A DNA stretch of 64,000 bases from Candidatus Babelota bacterium. Lineage in GTDB: Bacteria > Babelota > Babeliae > Babelales > Babelaceae. The notes beneath the pieces were generated by a model. That model saw only the letters and a list, made by a program, of their open reading frames with translations. It did no database searches and was not told the DNA's origin. The position numbers and the translations under genes were made by a program. Below, one piece after another: positions 1 to 8,176 of this stretch; within the stretch, counting starts at the first letter, position 1; each line of letters starts with the position of its first letter. The stretch covers positions 53,710 to 117,709 of the forward strand of contig JABDCP010000001.1 of assembly GCA_013288045.1 (NCBI GenBank), read 5' to 3'.

Positions 1-189
1 ACCTATCAAACAGAACAAGGGAAGAAGTTAACTGCAGGGAAAGACTTTAATATCGTTGAACTCTATCGTTATAATGACACGAAAAATGAGTGGTTACGAA
101 ATAATATCCTCTATGTAGAAACTAATAAGGTTCTTGAACCAGTTTCTGTTACCTTATCGCCTGATGGTTCATTTACTGTAAACGAATAA
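1..189 (+). CDS. Exported-family paralogue, 3' end only (cut by window edge)
   Basis: The window opens inside this reading frame, which runs from the first base to a TAA at 187-189 (62 codons visible, starting TYQTEQGKKLTAGKDFN). Its DNA is almost identical to bases 1147-1335 of the complete paralogue at 784-1335. The only differences are an Ile/Val change, some silent changes and a different last residue. It is therefore the C-terminal third of another member of the tandem family described below. Function is unknown. The near identity suggests recent duplication or gene conversion. Confidence 0.85.
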   Translation, partial: TYQTEQGKKLTAGKDFNIVELYRYNDTKNEWLRNNILYVETNKVLEPVSVTLSPDGSFTVNE

Positions 190-215
190 AGCATACCAGC
201 AAGCGAGGAATGAAC

Positions 216-764
216 ATGGATACTCAGCAATTAGAAAAGGTAATATGGTGGCAAAGGATAGCGATCATCCTCCTATGCTTTCCATCAATTATCTCATTGA
301 CTGAAAAGATATACACGTACTTCACTAAGAAAGTTGGAAATACAACTGTCCTTTATAACCACATGTGCAGCTGTAGTCCAGATCAGTCAGTTAATACACT
401 TGGGTCACTCTTTACGGTTGATCCAAAAACTGCCGTGTATAAAGATCTAGGGGAAATAACCTCAACAAAGGTCGAGATAGTTACGCTCCCCGCAAAAGTA
501 GGAGCTCAATCACTCTTTAAATTTACCCGCAAAGACGGCAAAACGGTGCACATGGGGCTTGAAATGAAGCCGGTCCCAGCTCCGGGCGCTGACTTCCCCA
601 TCTTACATACTAAAGGCGGTAAGAAATTAACTGCAGGAAAGGATTATCATATCATTGAAATCTATCGTTACAACGACGCCAAACATGAATGGTCGCGAGA
701 AGGCATGATCTTCGTAAAAAACGGCGTCAACCCAGTATCATTTCCTATAACTATTAACCCATAA
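216..764 (+). CDS. Membrane-anchored member of the tandem exported family
   Basis: A 182-residue protein of unknown function. An N-terminal hydrophobic segment (about residues 11-25) is a membrane anchor or uncleaved signal. The rest is a beta-rich domain shared with the next gene: a Cys-containing segment (MCSCSPDQSVNTLG), then FTVDPKTA, a GLEMKPVPAPG loop and KKLTAGKDYHIIEIYRYND. I place the start at ATG 216 rather than the upstream ATG at 210, because the GAGGA ribosome site at 204-208 is well spaced only for 216. It is the second of four same-strand genes in a row. It lacks the C-x5-C pair of its sisters, having C-x-C instead. Confidence 0.8.
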   Translation: MDTQQLEKVIWWQRIAIILLCFPSIISLTEKIYTYFTKKVGNTTVLYNHMCSCSPDQSVNTLGSLFTVDPKTAVYKDLGEITSTKVEIVTLPAKVGAQSLFKFTRKDGKTVHMGLEMKPVPAPGADFPILHTKGGKKLTAGKDYHIIEIYRYNDAKHEWSREGMIFVKNGVNPVSFPITINP

Positions 765-783
765 TCACAAAAAAGGAATAACC

Positions 784-1335
784 ATGAAGAACCAATTCAA
801 AATACTCACAGCACTCACCTTCGCTGCTTTGGCTTGTCATATCAAAGATGTTCAAGCAGACCTAAATCTTAGGATCAGAGGACTCATCGGGGTACAAACA
901 TGCGGGGCTAACAGTACCTGTACTCAAACCCAGACTCTTAACGCAATAGGATCAACGTTTAACGTAGATCCAATGACAGCATCTTTTATAGATCTTGGTA
1001 CCGTAACCTCAGCAACCACGGAGAAGCTCCAGGTCCCATCAAAAGTGGGCGCTAAGACTTTGTATAAGTTTACTACACAAGATGGTACAACGGTATACCT
1101 CGGTCTTGAAATGAAGCCTACACCTCGTCCTGGTACTCGATACTTTACCTATCAAACAGAACAAGGGAAGAAGTTAACTGCAGGGAAAGACTTTAATATC
1201 GTTGAACTCTATCGTTATAATGACACGAAAAATGAGTGGTTACGAAATAATGTCCTCTATGTAGAAACTAATAAGGTTCTTGAACCAGTTTCTGTTACAT
1301 TATCACCAGATGGTTCATTTTCTGTAAACATCTAA
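784..1335 (+). CDS. Exported protein of the tandem family (complete copy)
   Basis: A 183-residue protein of unknown function with a signal peptide (hydrophobic core ILTALTFAALAC, likely cleavage after DVQA at about 25). The mature part has a Cys pair (TCGANSTC), then LNAIGSTFNVDP, a GLEMKPTPRPG loop and the KKLTAGKDFNIVELYRYND block. The 3' third is nearly identical at DNA level to bases 1-189. It follows the previous gene by 19 bases, with AAAAAGGAATA upstream of the ATG as ribosome site. No enzyme motif is visible. A secreted or surface beta-sandwich protein is a reasonable inference. Confidence 0.85.
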   Translation: MKNQFKILTALTFAALACHIKDVQADLNLRIRGLIGVQTCGANSTCTQTQTLNAIGSTFNVDPMTASFIDLGTVTSATTEKLQVPSKVGAKTLYKFTTQDGTTVYLGLEMKPTPRPGTRYFTYQTEQGKKLTAGKDFNIVELYRYNDTKNEWLRNNVLYVETNKVLEPVSVTLSPDGSFSVNI

Positions 1336-1356
1336 CATTGATTAAAGGAAACTATA

Positions 1357-1956
1357 ATGAAGAAATTACTTATTACCTTACTTGCGGTCCCTTGTGGGTT
1401 ACTCGCAAATTCAGACAATAGCAAAACAGTGCTTCAACCCTGTGGGCAGAATTCCCAATGCGAACAAACAGTAGTTTTGAATGCGATTGGTGAAGTCATG
1501 ACTCTTACTATACCGAGCAGTCAGATTACCTCGTTAGGTATGATCACTCAAGAAAAAAAGGTCACCCTCACTCTTCCAAAAGAGCCTGGTACTCAAACTG
1601 CCTATAGCTTCACCCCAACAACAGGTGAATCTAAAGGTCAGCTGGTAACTATCGCCTTTGACAACAAACGACAAAGGCCTGGTACTCGACTTGCCGGTAA
1701 AACGCTCATGAGAATCTATCGCCGTTTTGCCAGTGATCCTGCAGGAACGTGGGTTGAAATCGGTAAAATGACCTATGCTGGATTACTCAATAAAGAACTT
1801 GCTGGTGATTTCAAAGCGGATATCACCCTTAAAACTGACGGTACTGGCGTCTATATGGACCCGGTAAAGAATAAGCCAGTTCTTTTCCTTGCAGGAACCA
1901 AAGACCTTACAGGAGCAGCGGCTGCAGAGAAAGCAGAGAATGCGGAAGCTGCATGA
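1357..1956 (+). CDS. Exported protein, diverged member of the tandem family
   Basis: A 199-residue protein with a signal peptide (MKKLLITLLAVPCGLLANS). It keeps the family's Cys pair and following block (PCGQNSQCEQTVVLNAIGE) and a shortened RPGTRLAGKTLMRIYRRF block. The GLEMKP loop is changed and a low-complexity Ala/Glu tail is added (AAAAEKAENAEAA). AAAGGA lies just upstream of the ATG. Its stop overlaps the start of the Lnt-like gene by four bases (ATGA), so the two are probably translated together. Function is unknown. Confidence 0.8.
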   Translation: MKKLLITLLAVPCGLLANSDNSKTVLQPCGQNSQCEQTVVLNAIGEVMTLTIPSSQITSLGMITQEKKVTLTLPKEPGTQTAYSFTPTTGESKGQLVTIAFDNKRQRPGTRLAGKTLMRIYRRFASDPAGTWVEIGKMTYAGLLNKELAGDFKADITLKTDGTGVYMDPVKNKPVLFLAGTKDLTGAAAAEKAENAEAA

Positions 1957-3314
1957 AGACCATAAATAGATGGATGATACTCGCAAGCTCAGCACTCGTG
2001 TATGGGCTTGCCCTTATCATGAGCCCTTCCTTATGGTGGGGCTCTTTCATCTGCTTCGTGCCATTATTCTATCTTGGAGCTCGCGAAAATCTCACCTTTA
2101 AAGATGGCTTTTTCTATAGCGCCCTTCTCTGGGCCCTAGGAGGAGCCGGAATCCTACAGACACTTTTTTTATTAGGAATAGGCCCTGTTTGGGCACGTGT
2201 CATTCCTTCAATTGCTATTCTCATTATTCAAGGATTCTTTGGAGGGGTATGGTTTTATCTAACCTCAACGTTTCTTAGGCGAGCACAGATTATTTCTCCC
2301 TATGCACGCCTTGGCGTGTGGATACTCACCACCGGCTTCTACTTTTATTGGGTTATACATCTGAGCTTAAGCATGTTTAATTATTGGGAAGGATACTTTC
2401 TTCTGTATCCACTGCTTCCCCTGGCAGAGCAGCCAGCACTTCTCTCATGGATGCCTGTACTAGGTAAAGGTATTCTCATGTGGTTTCTGTTACTTACCAA
2501 TGCTGCCTTCACGATCCCGTTACTCACAAAGAGTACTCTCCTAAGATGCATATGCCCTCTTATCGGAATGCTTCCCTGGGTTTTACAGTGTATCTCTGCA
2601 AAACCTCCCCAAACTCCCCCTCAATGGCTTCACAAAGTAGCCACTCTTCAAAAAAAATTCCTGCCAGTACCTCAACCTATGGCATCGATAGAGGCAATCA
2701 AAAATGATATCCGATCACTCATAGCGAAGTACCCGGACCTCGAGCTCGTCATCCTTCCCGAATCTTCATTATTTAAACTGAATCTTGATACCGCTCGCGA
2801 ACTTGCTACCTATTGGGATACTGAATCTCTTGGCAAGCCAATACAGATCTTAGTCGGAGCTTTTAAATGGGAAGATGACCAATACCGTAATACGGTGTAC
2901 TGGATCTCTGATGGGCAGATTAAAGGAAGCTTCAATAAACGGCATACGATGGCAGTTACTGAATCAATAAGCTGGTATAACGTAAGCTTTATTCGCACCT
3001 TATTTCATGGGGTCGGTCCTATCGTACAACCTTCAACAAATCCCCGTGTTCCCTTTGCCGTCTTACCAGGACTAGCATTGGTACCCTATGTATGCTCTGA
3101 ACTTTTCTTCAGCGATAGCCCTGATGATCAGTATCCAGATGCGGTGATTGCAGAACTCTCAAACGATTTCTGGGCAAAGTCTGCCTATATTCGACATCTT
3201 ATGTATCTCGCTGCCCGCTTTAAAGCGATTGAATGGCAGCGCCCTATACTCTATGTTTCCTATTATTATAAGGGGTACTTAGATACTGACGGAACGATCA
3301 CCAAACTGCAGTAA
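1953..3314 (+). CDS. lnt: Apolipoprotein N-acyltransferase-like membrane protein
   Basis: Lnt adds the third acyl chain to lipoproteins in the inner membrane. The N-terminal half is hydrophobic with about six membrane segments. The C-terminal half is a nitrilase-like domain. All three expected catalytic positions are visible: Glu in VILPESS, Lys in FNKRH (compare the Lnt motif KRHLVPFGE) and Cys in YVCSELFF. The SNDFW...RFKAIEWQRPILYVS stretch matches the Lnt pattern of SNDAWFG and RAxExGRPxxR. At 453 residues it is shorter than the usual ~510. It stops soon after the nitrilase core and lacks the last membrane helix. The stop directly abuts the stop of the convergent esterase gene. Confidence 0.8.
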   Translation: MKTINRWMILASSALVYGLALIMSPSLWWGSFICFVPLFYLGARENLTFKDGFFYSALLWALGGAGILQTLFLLGIGPVWARVIPSIAILIIQGFFGGVWFYLTSTFLRRAQIISPYARLGVWILTTGFYFYWVIHLSLSMFNYWEGYFLLYPLLPLAEQPALLSWMPVLGKGILMWFLLLTNAAFTIPLLTKSTLLRCICPLIGMLPWVLQCISAKPPQTPPQWLHKVATLQKKFLPVPQPMASIEAIKNDIRSLIAKYPDLELVILPESSLFKLNLDTARELATYWDTESLGKPIQILVGAFKWEDDQYRNTVYWISDGQIKGSFNKRHTMAVTESISWYNVSFIRTLFHGVGPIVQPSTNPRVPFAVLPGLALVPYVCSELFFSDSPDDQYPDAVIAELSNDFWAKSAYIRHLMYLAARFKAIEWQRPILYVSYYYKGYLDTDGTITKLQ

Positions 3315-5672
3315 TCAGACCACCGGATTAAGATCGAAGAGCCTCACCACCTGAAGTTCACCATCAATAGTTGCTAACGCAATACCTACAGCACCCTCTT
3401 CAAGAATTCTATCGGTAGGAAAGGGGTTCGTTAACGCATTACAGGGATCATCTTGGTTCACCACAAAGCGATTAATGTGCATGGTCGTTGTGGTTACACC
3501 AGCCGTGGTAACAGTCTCAGGCGTAATATAGCCAACAACTAACTGCCCATCAAGCTCATTGATAGGTGCACGCTTTCTTCCTTGGTCAAAGTAATTCTGA
3601 ACAGCAAGGAAGGTAAAGAGTTGGTCCTGTGTTGCAGGGTTAGGAAGAGGCTCTTTGTCAGTATCAAACAGCATCAGTGATGACGATAAGATACCGACCG
3701 TTAGCAAATTTTGAGAGAAAGTCTCGGAGTTATAGAAACCCTTAGGAGGACCATAAAAATCATCAAATTCGTGAGCCGGTACTGGCACAATGCAGTTGCG
3801 AATTCCACCTGGGTCGACAACACCAGCAGTATCCTGTACAAGAGGATGAATACGATTTGCTTCGGTTATCATTGCAAGATTGGCTCCCCCTGAAATGACA
3901 AAGGACTCGGGATTTAGCATCATCTCATACGCGTTACTCACACCAAGTGCTAATAGGGAACCCCGATCAGCCAATGCTGAAGCTATTTGGTTATGTTCAA
4001 ATCGTCCTTCGTTAAAAGAAAGTACTACACTATCAACATTAGTTAAAGAGGTTAGTCCCCAGTAGTTAGCAACATCGGTATTATTACCAATAACACCAAT
4101 GCCAAAGCCAAGATACCCTTGCTTACCTATCTGAAGGACCGCACTCGGCCCATTAATATTCAAAGTAAATGTTATGCTATCATCAACACGAGCACTATCA
4201 AAGATCAAGTTTGCTTTACCAAATGCATTACCCACCTGCAGACCACCACCAAGTATGTCATCAGTTCCAATTTCAAGACGCGCAGAGTCAGTAATGTTAA
4301 ATGTTACGTTTGACGTACTAGAAACTCCAAATACATCCACTGTCTCAATAGCAAGCAACGCTTTATCAGTTATGCTCATGACTGAGCTATCGGCAAGTTC
4401 GATCGTCATGTCACCCGTGATAACCGTTTTAGCTGGTGGCATGCCCGCATCTGAAAACTTACCGGAGAACAATTTTAGGTTCGTCGTAAAACGGTAACAG
4501 TAGAGCATAGGAGGCGCAGTGCATGACGTATGTCCCCCACAAAATAAAAGAAATTCATTATTTACATCCATAGAGCTCAACTTAGCAGAAAAATAATGTG
4601 CTCCAACATTATCAACAATCTCATTTACAAGGTCATCACCTGCATCAAGGTAAATTGCTTTAGAATTAAGTGTTGCAGGGTCAATAGTATCAAGAAATAC
4701 AAAGGGATCAAATCTCTGCCAGACATCTAGAATGGGCTGGTTTACTACAAAACGACCATTCACAATCTGAGGAACGTTATTAACGGGGTCAGCCATAAGA
4801 AACGGATAGGCTAAACAAAATGGTGCTGAAGCAAGACAGGCATTCGTCTCATCGGTACAATTGGATGGCCCAATGCCTTGAACAATCGGACTAAAGGCGC
4901 CTGCCTGAGAAAAAAAGCCGGCCGTAATATCACCATTGCCAAACTCAAGTCTTCCCGGAGGTGACGAGTTGCTAAGTTCTGGAATAAGAAGTTTGCTAAA
5001 ACTAAACATCGGATTACCATCAGGAAACCCGGGCTCTGGGGGACTGGCTAAGTTTGTATTGAGCAACCAAAAAGCTGTCGCACTGTCTCCTGCATATCCA
5101 CAAAACATCTCCGGGTGTCTAAGGCCAAAGAATAGAGAGCCATACCCTCCCATAGATTGACCCATTAAGGCACGAAAGGGGCCTGCATCACCGTCAGCAG
5201 TTATCTTTTGACGATACTTTGCATCAACAAACGGAATGAGTTCATCAATTATGTATTTTTCAAACATATTATTGAATGACTCAGTAGGATCTTGCACGAG
5301 ATTAGAGTCGGTCCAAAAACTGCTGCTATAATTAAGAGTACTAGGATCTGGTGCAACAATAATCATCGGAACGACTTCTTTATTTGCAAGCATCTCATCC
5401 ATCGCCATCTGATCACACATCGAATACTGAGTATTAGTACCGCCCAAACCAGTAAGATGATAAACAATAGGAAAGGTCATCTCAGGATTCGTATCAAACT
5501 CATCAGGCAGATAGACATCAAAAAATCGAAAACAGGGATTAGGATCAGGAGTGGGTCTATCAACTGATGGTCGAACAAATTTACTTTGAAACCCATCAGT
5601 AACCGTTCTTCCCGCACTACACAGAGACGCCGTGGAGACAAGCAGTATGATTCCCTTGATCCTCAAGCTCAT
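3315..5672 (-). CDS. Exported esterase-like protein with beta-rich C-terminal extension
   Basis: I start it at ATG 5672, which has a strong AAGGAG site five bases upstream and gives a clean signal peptide (MSLRIKGIILLVSTASLCSA). Residues of about 30-400 resemble the putative-esterase (esterase D/feruloyl esterase) alpha/beta-hydrolase family: FPIVYHLTGLGG for the oxyanion region, GQSMGGYGSL with the nucleophile Ser, and later candidate Asp (YLDAGDDL) and His (CGGHTSC). The remaining ~380 residues are Gly/Asn/Ile-rich repeats (DSARLEIGTDDILGGG and similar) that look like a beta-helix or surface module. The gene is 1 base from the small gene upstream, so they form one operon. Substrate is unknown. 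Confidence 0.7.
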   Translation of the reverse strand: MSLRIKGIILLVSTASLCSAGRTVTDGFQSKFVRPSVDRPTPDPNPCFRFFDVYLPDEFDTNPEMTFPIVYHLTGLGGTNTQYSMCDQMAMDEMLANKEVVPMIIVAPDPSTLNYSSSFWTDSNLVQDPTESFNNMFEKYIIDELIPFVDAKYRQKITADGDAGPFRALMGQSMGGYGSLFFGLRHPEMFCGYAGDSATAFWLLNTNLASPPEPGFPDGNPMFSFSKLLIPELSNSSPPGRLEFGNGDITAGFFSQAGAFSPIVQGIGPSNCTDETNACLASAPFCLAYPFLMADPVNNVPQIVNGRFVVNQPILDVWQRFDPFVFLDTIDPATLNSKAIYLDAGDDLVNEIVDNVGAHYFSAKLSSMDVNNEFLLFCGGHTSCTAPPMLYCYRFTTNLKLFSGKFSDAGMPPAKTVITGDMTIELADSSVMSITDKALLAIETVDVFGVSSTSNVTFNITDSARLEIGTDDILGGGLQVGNAFGKANLIFDSARVDDSITFTLNINGPSAVLQIGKQGYLGFGIGVIGNNTDVANYWGLTSLTNVDSVVLSFNEGRFEHNQIASALADRGSLLALGVSNAYEMMLNPESFVISGGANLAMITEANRIHPLVQDTAGVVDPGGIRNCIVPVPAHEFDDFYGPPKGFYNSETFSQNLLTVGILSSSLMLFDTDKEPLPNPATQDQLFTFLAVQNYFDQGRKRAPINELDGQLVVGYITPETVTTAGVTTTTMHINRFVVNQDDPCNALTNPFPTDRILEEGAVGIALATIDGELQVVRLFDLNPVV

Positions 5673-5673
5673 A

Positions 5674-6042
5674 CTACTCCTTCCCCACAATAAAACGAGC
5701 CTCATCTACAAAGCGTAACACCCCACCGGTGCCATGCAGTCGAGAGCCTGGTTCACATACTAAGCGAGCATTTCCCGCAAATTCTATAGTCTTATAGGTC
5801 GAAGATAGATCTGAAAGGTCCCACGTGCTACCCTTTCTTATAATTACCGCTTTATGAGAGGTTGAGGTAATAACGAGCTTATCACCGTGAACTTTTTCAG
5901 GTATCTCAAAAGGACTCCCCACTCCATTATGTACCACATCATTAACCAACGTGATAACTTTGGCGTGCAGATGACCTGCGTTACCTACACAAAATAGTGC
6001 GACACTAAGCACGACAGACCATCGCATAAATAATCTTTGCAT
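5674..6042 (-). CDS. Small exported beta-rich protein
   Basis: A 122-residue protein with a signal peptide (MQRLFMRWSVVLSVALFCVGNAGHLHA) and a beta-rich mature part containing repeated phrases such as AGNARLVCEPGSRL and VDEARFIVGKE. These resemble repeats in the C-terminal extension of the esterase that begins 1 base downstream. The AGAGG ribosome site is well spaced for ATG 6042. No enzyme motif is seen. It could be a stand-alone surface module or the remnant of a larger beta-helix protein. Confidence 0.65.
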   Translation of the reverse strand: MQRLFMRWSVVLSVALFCVGNAGHLHAKVITLVNDVVHNGVGSPFEIPEKVHGDKLVITSTSHKAVIIRKGSTWDLSDLSSTYKTIEFAGNARLVCEPGSRLHGTGGVLRFVDEARFIVGKE

Positions 6043-6127
6043 ACAGACCTCTCTTTCATGTGAGCCAAGCCTAGAAAACTGCTTAGGGCACTGTCAAGAG
6101 ATCGAGTGTTTTTCTTAGAGCAAAAAG

Positions 6128-6161
6128 AAGACTCCGTATGTGGTTGCACATACGGAGTCTT
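6128..6161 (-). terminator. Rho-independent terminator after the AAA+ gene
   Basis: A perfect 15-bp stem (6128-6142 with 6147-6161) and a four-base loop. On the minus strand it is followed by CTTTTTG. It lies about 20 bases past the stop of the AAA+ gene, so it ends that transcript. Confidence 0.85.
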
Positions 6162-6181
6162 GTATAGTTAAGGTAAAGGAA

Positions 6182-7507
6182 TTAGGCTGCAGCTGTTGCT
6201 CTGCCACGTCCCTTCGTAAAGTCTTTCATCGTCGCTAAATCTTGAAACTTATCTTCAAGAGCATTCAAGAGCATTTCTTGGGTGACCGTATGATCTGGGG
6301 TTCCATACGCATCATGCTGCACGTTCGATATAACGTCAGCTATCTCACGTCCTGCAAGCCCTTCGCTTCTTTTTGCAAGTCGATCAAAGAATGTTTCATC
6401 AGTAAATACGTCTTCTGCGATCTTCAATGGCGTTCTTTCAGCAGGCTTTCTACTGAATAACCATTGGAAGATTGAACGTTTATCACGGTTAACCGTATGT
6501 GAATCCACAAAGTATTTTTGGGCATAGTTCGCAAACATCAGCTTACGCTCTTCAAACCCTGGAGCATCAACCTTGATCTTCACCCCGAAACGACTCAGTG
6601 CTGCCTCATCAAAGTCTTGCGGTCTGTTGGTAATAGCTATTACCACATAGTTGCTCTGTTCAGTACCTGTATATGTTAATATCAAGTTCAAGAAGGTACG
6701 AACCTTATCTGAGCAGGTATCACGATGAGCAAAGATACTATCTGCTTCATCCATAATAACCATAAGCTTTTTAGGATAGGACTTTGCATACTCAAAAAGA
6801 TGCCTAATCTGTTGAACGCCCTCTTCAAGACTATACTGCTCAAGATTAGCTGCAGAGAAATACATATGCTCTAGACCTGCTTCCTGCGCAATAGCTTTTG
6901 CCATCATGGTTTTACCCGTTCCTGGAGGACCATACAGGAGATAATGTCTAAAATTAACATCATTCTTGGCTGCGTTCGTAATAGCATGACTCAGCTTTGC
7001 AAATCGTTCTTTAAGATGCTCAGTCAGTACCACGTCACTTCGTACAGGGAACTTTTTCTCTTCATACACAAAAAAGTCTTTCACCGTGCTATCCCATCCT
7101 CGAATCGAAGACTCAGAAGGGTTGCAAAGCGGTGGTATAAGAAGGTAGTGTTTCGCCACATCTTTTACTAAGGACGTTGCATGCCACGCTGCAAAGATAC
7201 CCAATGATGCTAAACTAAGGGATGCTAATGTCTTTGGCTTTGCCAACATTCTGATAGATTCAGTAACCTTTAAAAGGTCCCATCGCACTCTATTATTTGC
7301 AAAAGCACCTTCCATCATAGCAATTTTTTCTTCTTTTGATGCTTTGTTCCAATCGGCACCAAAAATTTGCTCCCAGTCCCTATGTCCTTGGCTACGTAAC
7401 TGTTTCTTTAATTCTTCAGTAAACTCATCTTCATTGTTAACTACTGGTGCGGCTGCATACATAGATGCTGTACCAAAAATACTTAATAATAGTACTATCT
7501 TTTTCAT
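6182..7507 (-). CDS. Exported/membrane AAA+ ATPase
   Basis: A 441-residue protein with a signal-like N-terminus (MKKIVLLLSIFGTASMYAAAP) and a second hydrophobic stretch at about 94-110, followed by one AAA+ module. Walker A is GPPGTGKT (193-200), Walker B is LMVIMDEADSIF (248-259), and AITNRP fits sensor 1. Sequence style is that of FtsH/proteasomal-type AAA ATPases, but no Zn-protease domain follows. If the signal is real the ATPase would face the periplasm, which would be odd because ATP is absent there; a membrane-anchored cytoplasmic module is more likely. AGGAG precedes the ATG; promoter and terminator flank it, so it is monocistronic. A truncated paralogue of its N-terminus lies at 7749-8090. 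Confidence 0.8.
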   Translation of the reverse strand: MKKIVLLLSIFGTASMYAAAPVVNNEDEFTEELKKQLRSQGHRDWEQIFGADWNKASKEEKIAMMEGAFANNRVRWDLLKVTESIRMLAKPKTLASLSLASLGIFAAWHATSLVKDVAKHYLLIPPLCNPSESSIRGWDSTVKDFFVYEEKKFPVRSDVVLTEHLKERFAKLSHAITNAAKNDVNFRHYLLYGPPGTGKTMMAKAIAQEAGLEHMYFSAANLEQYSLEEGVQQIRHLFEYAKSYPKKLMVIMDEADSIFAHRDTCSDKVRTFLNLILTYTGTEQSNYVVIAITNRPQDFDEAALSRFGVKIKVDAPGFEERKLMFANYAQKYFVDSHTVNRDKRSIFQWLFSRKPAERTPLKIAEDVFTDETFFDRLAKRSEGLAGREIADVISNVQHDAYGTPDHTVTQEMLLNALEDKFQDLATMKDFTKGRGRATAAA

Positions 7508-7541
7508 AATTTCTCCTAGGTTACTAGAGTTAATTATCGCT

Positions 7542-7569
7542 AGTATAGCACGCCCCTCCCTGCAAGCAA
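7542..7569 (-). promoter_or_regulatory. Promoter of the AAA+ gene
   Basis: On the minus strand there is a -35-like TTGCTT, a 16-base spacer and TATACT preceded by TGC (extended -10). It lies 35-60 bases upstream of the start codon. Related spacing and hexamers occur in front of the truncated paralogue. Confidence 0.55.
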
Positions 7570-7748
7570 CAGGTCCTATAAATCGAACTAAAGAAGAGCA
7601 CGTAGTTTAAATTAGTGCATACACACTTAGTATAGATGGAGGCAAATGCCTTATCAGCACTCCTAGTGCTCTATCTGCCGCCAGACTGAATTGGATAATG
7701 AGTTACCATGAGTACTACCAAGAAAGGCTTTTACCAACAAGTTAAACC

Positions 7749-8090
7749 TTAAATACTAGAAACCCTATTAAAAACAGTGATATAAACGACATACCCTACC
7801 ATGCTGCAAAAACCCACAAATGTCGATACACCATATACATTGAGCATAAACAAGTCCCATCGAAACTTATTATTCACCCGAAGACCGTTTATCACCATTC
7901 TTCTATTCAAAGCACCTTGTATCATGGCAACTCTTTCATCATCCCTCATTGCGTCTTGGTTTAGTTCAAGTGGCAATGGGTCATCCAGCTGCAAGTTTTC
8001 AAGCTCGTCCATGGGGTGCTGCCTCACGAGCAAGTTCCCATACGTCCAACTGGTACTAGAAATACACACTAAGAGTACTACTTTATACAT
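7749..8090 (-). CDS. Truncated paralogue of the AAA+ protein's N-terminal region
   Basis: A 113-residue protein with a signal-like start and one C-terminal membrane segment (about 90-107). The stretch DDERVAMIQGALNRR...FRWDLFMLNVYGVSTFVGF lines up with EEKIAMMEGAFANNRVRWDLLKVTESIR...LSLASLGIFAAW of the neighbouring AAA+ protein, so it holds that protein's N-terminal region without the ATPase. A strong AGGAGG site precedes ATG 8090, and it has its own promoter-like sequence. It may be a working small membrane protein or a decayed copy. Only ~240 bases separate it from the AAA+ gene. Confidence 0.65.
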   Translation of the reverse strand: MYKVVLLVCISSTSWTYGNLLVRQHPMDELENLQLDDPLPLELNQDAMRDDERVAMIQGALNRRMVINGLRVNNKFRWDLFMLNVYGVSTFVGFCSMVGYVVYITVFNRVSSI

Positions 8091-8124
8091 GGTTGCCTCC
8101 TATGAATTCATGGTAATTAAGAAT

Positions 8125-8152
8125 AGTGTAACATGCCTTGTCTGGCAGGCAA
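8125..8152 (-). promoter_or_regulatory. Promoter of the truncated AAA+ paralogue
   Basis: On the minus strand, TTGCCT, a 16-base spacer and TACACT preceded by TGT. The layout matches the promoter of the full AAA+ gene, which fits a duplicated upstream region. Confidence 0.45.
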
Positions 8153-8176
8153 GGGGCTTCTCCCACTGCAGAATAA

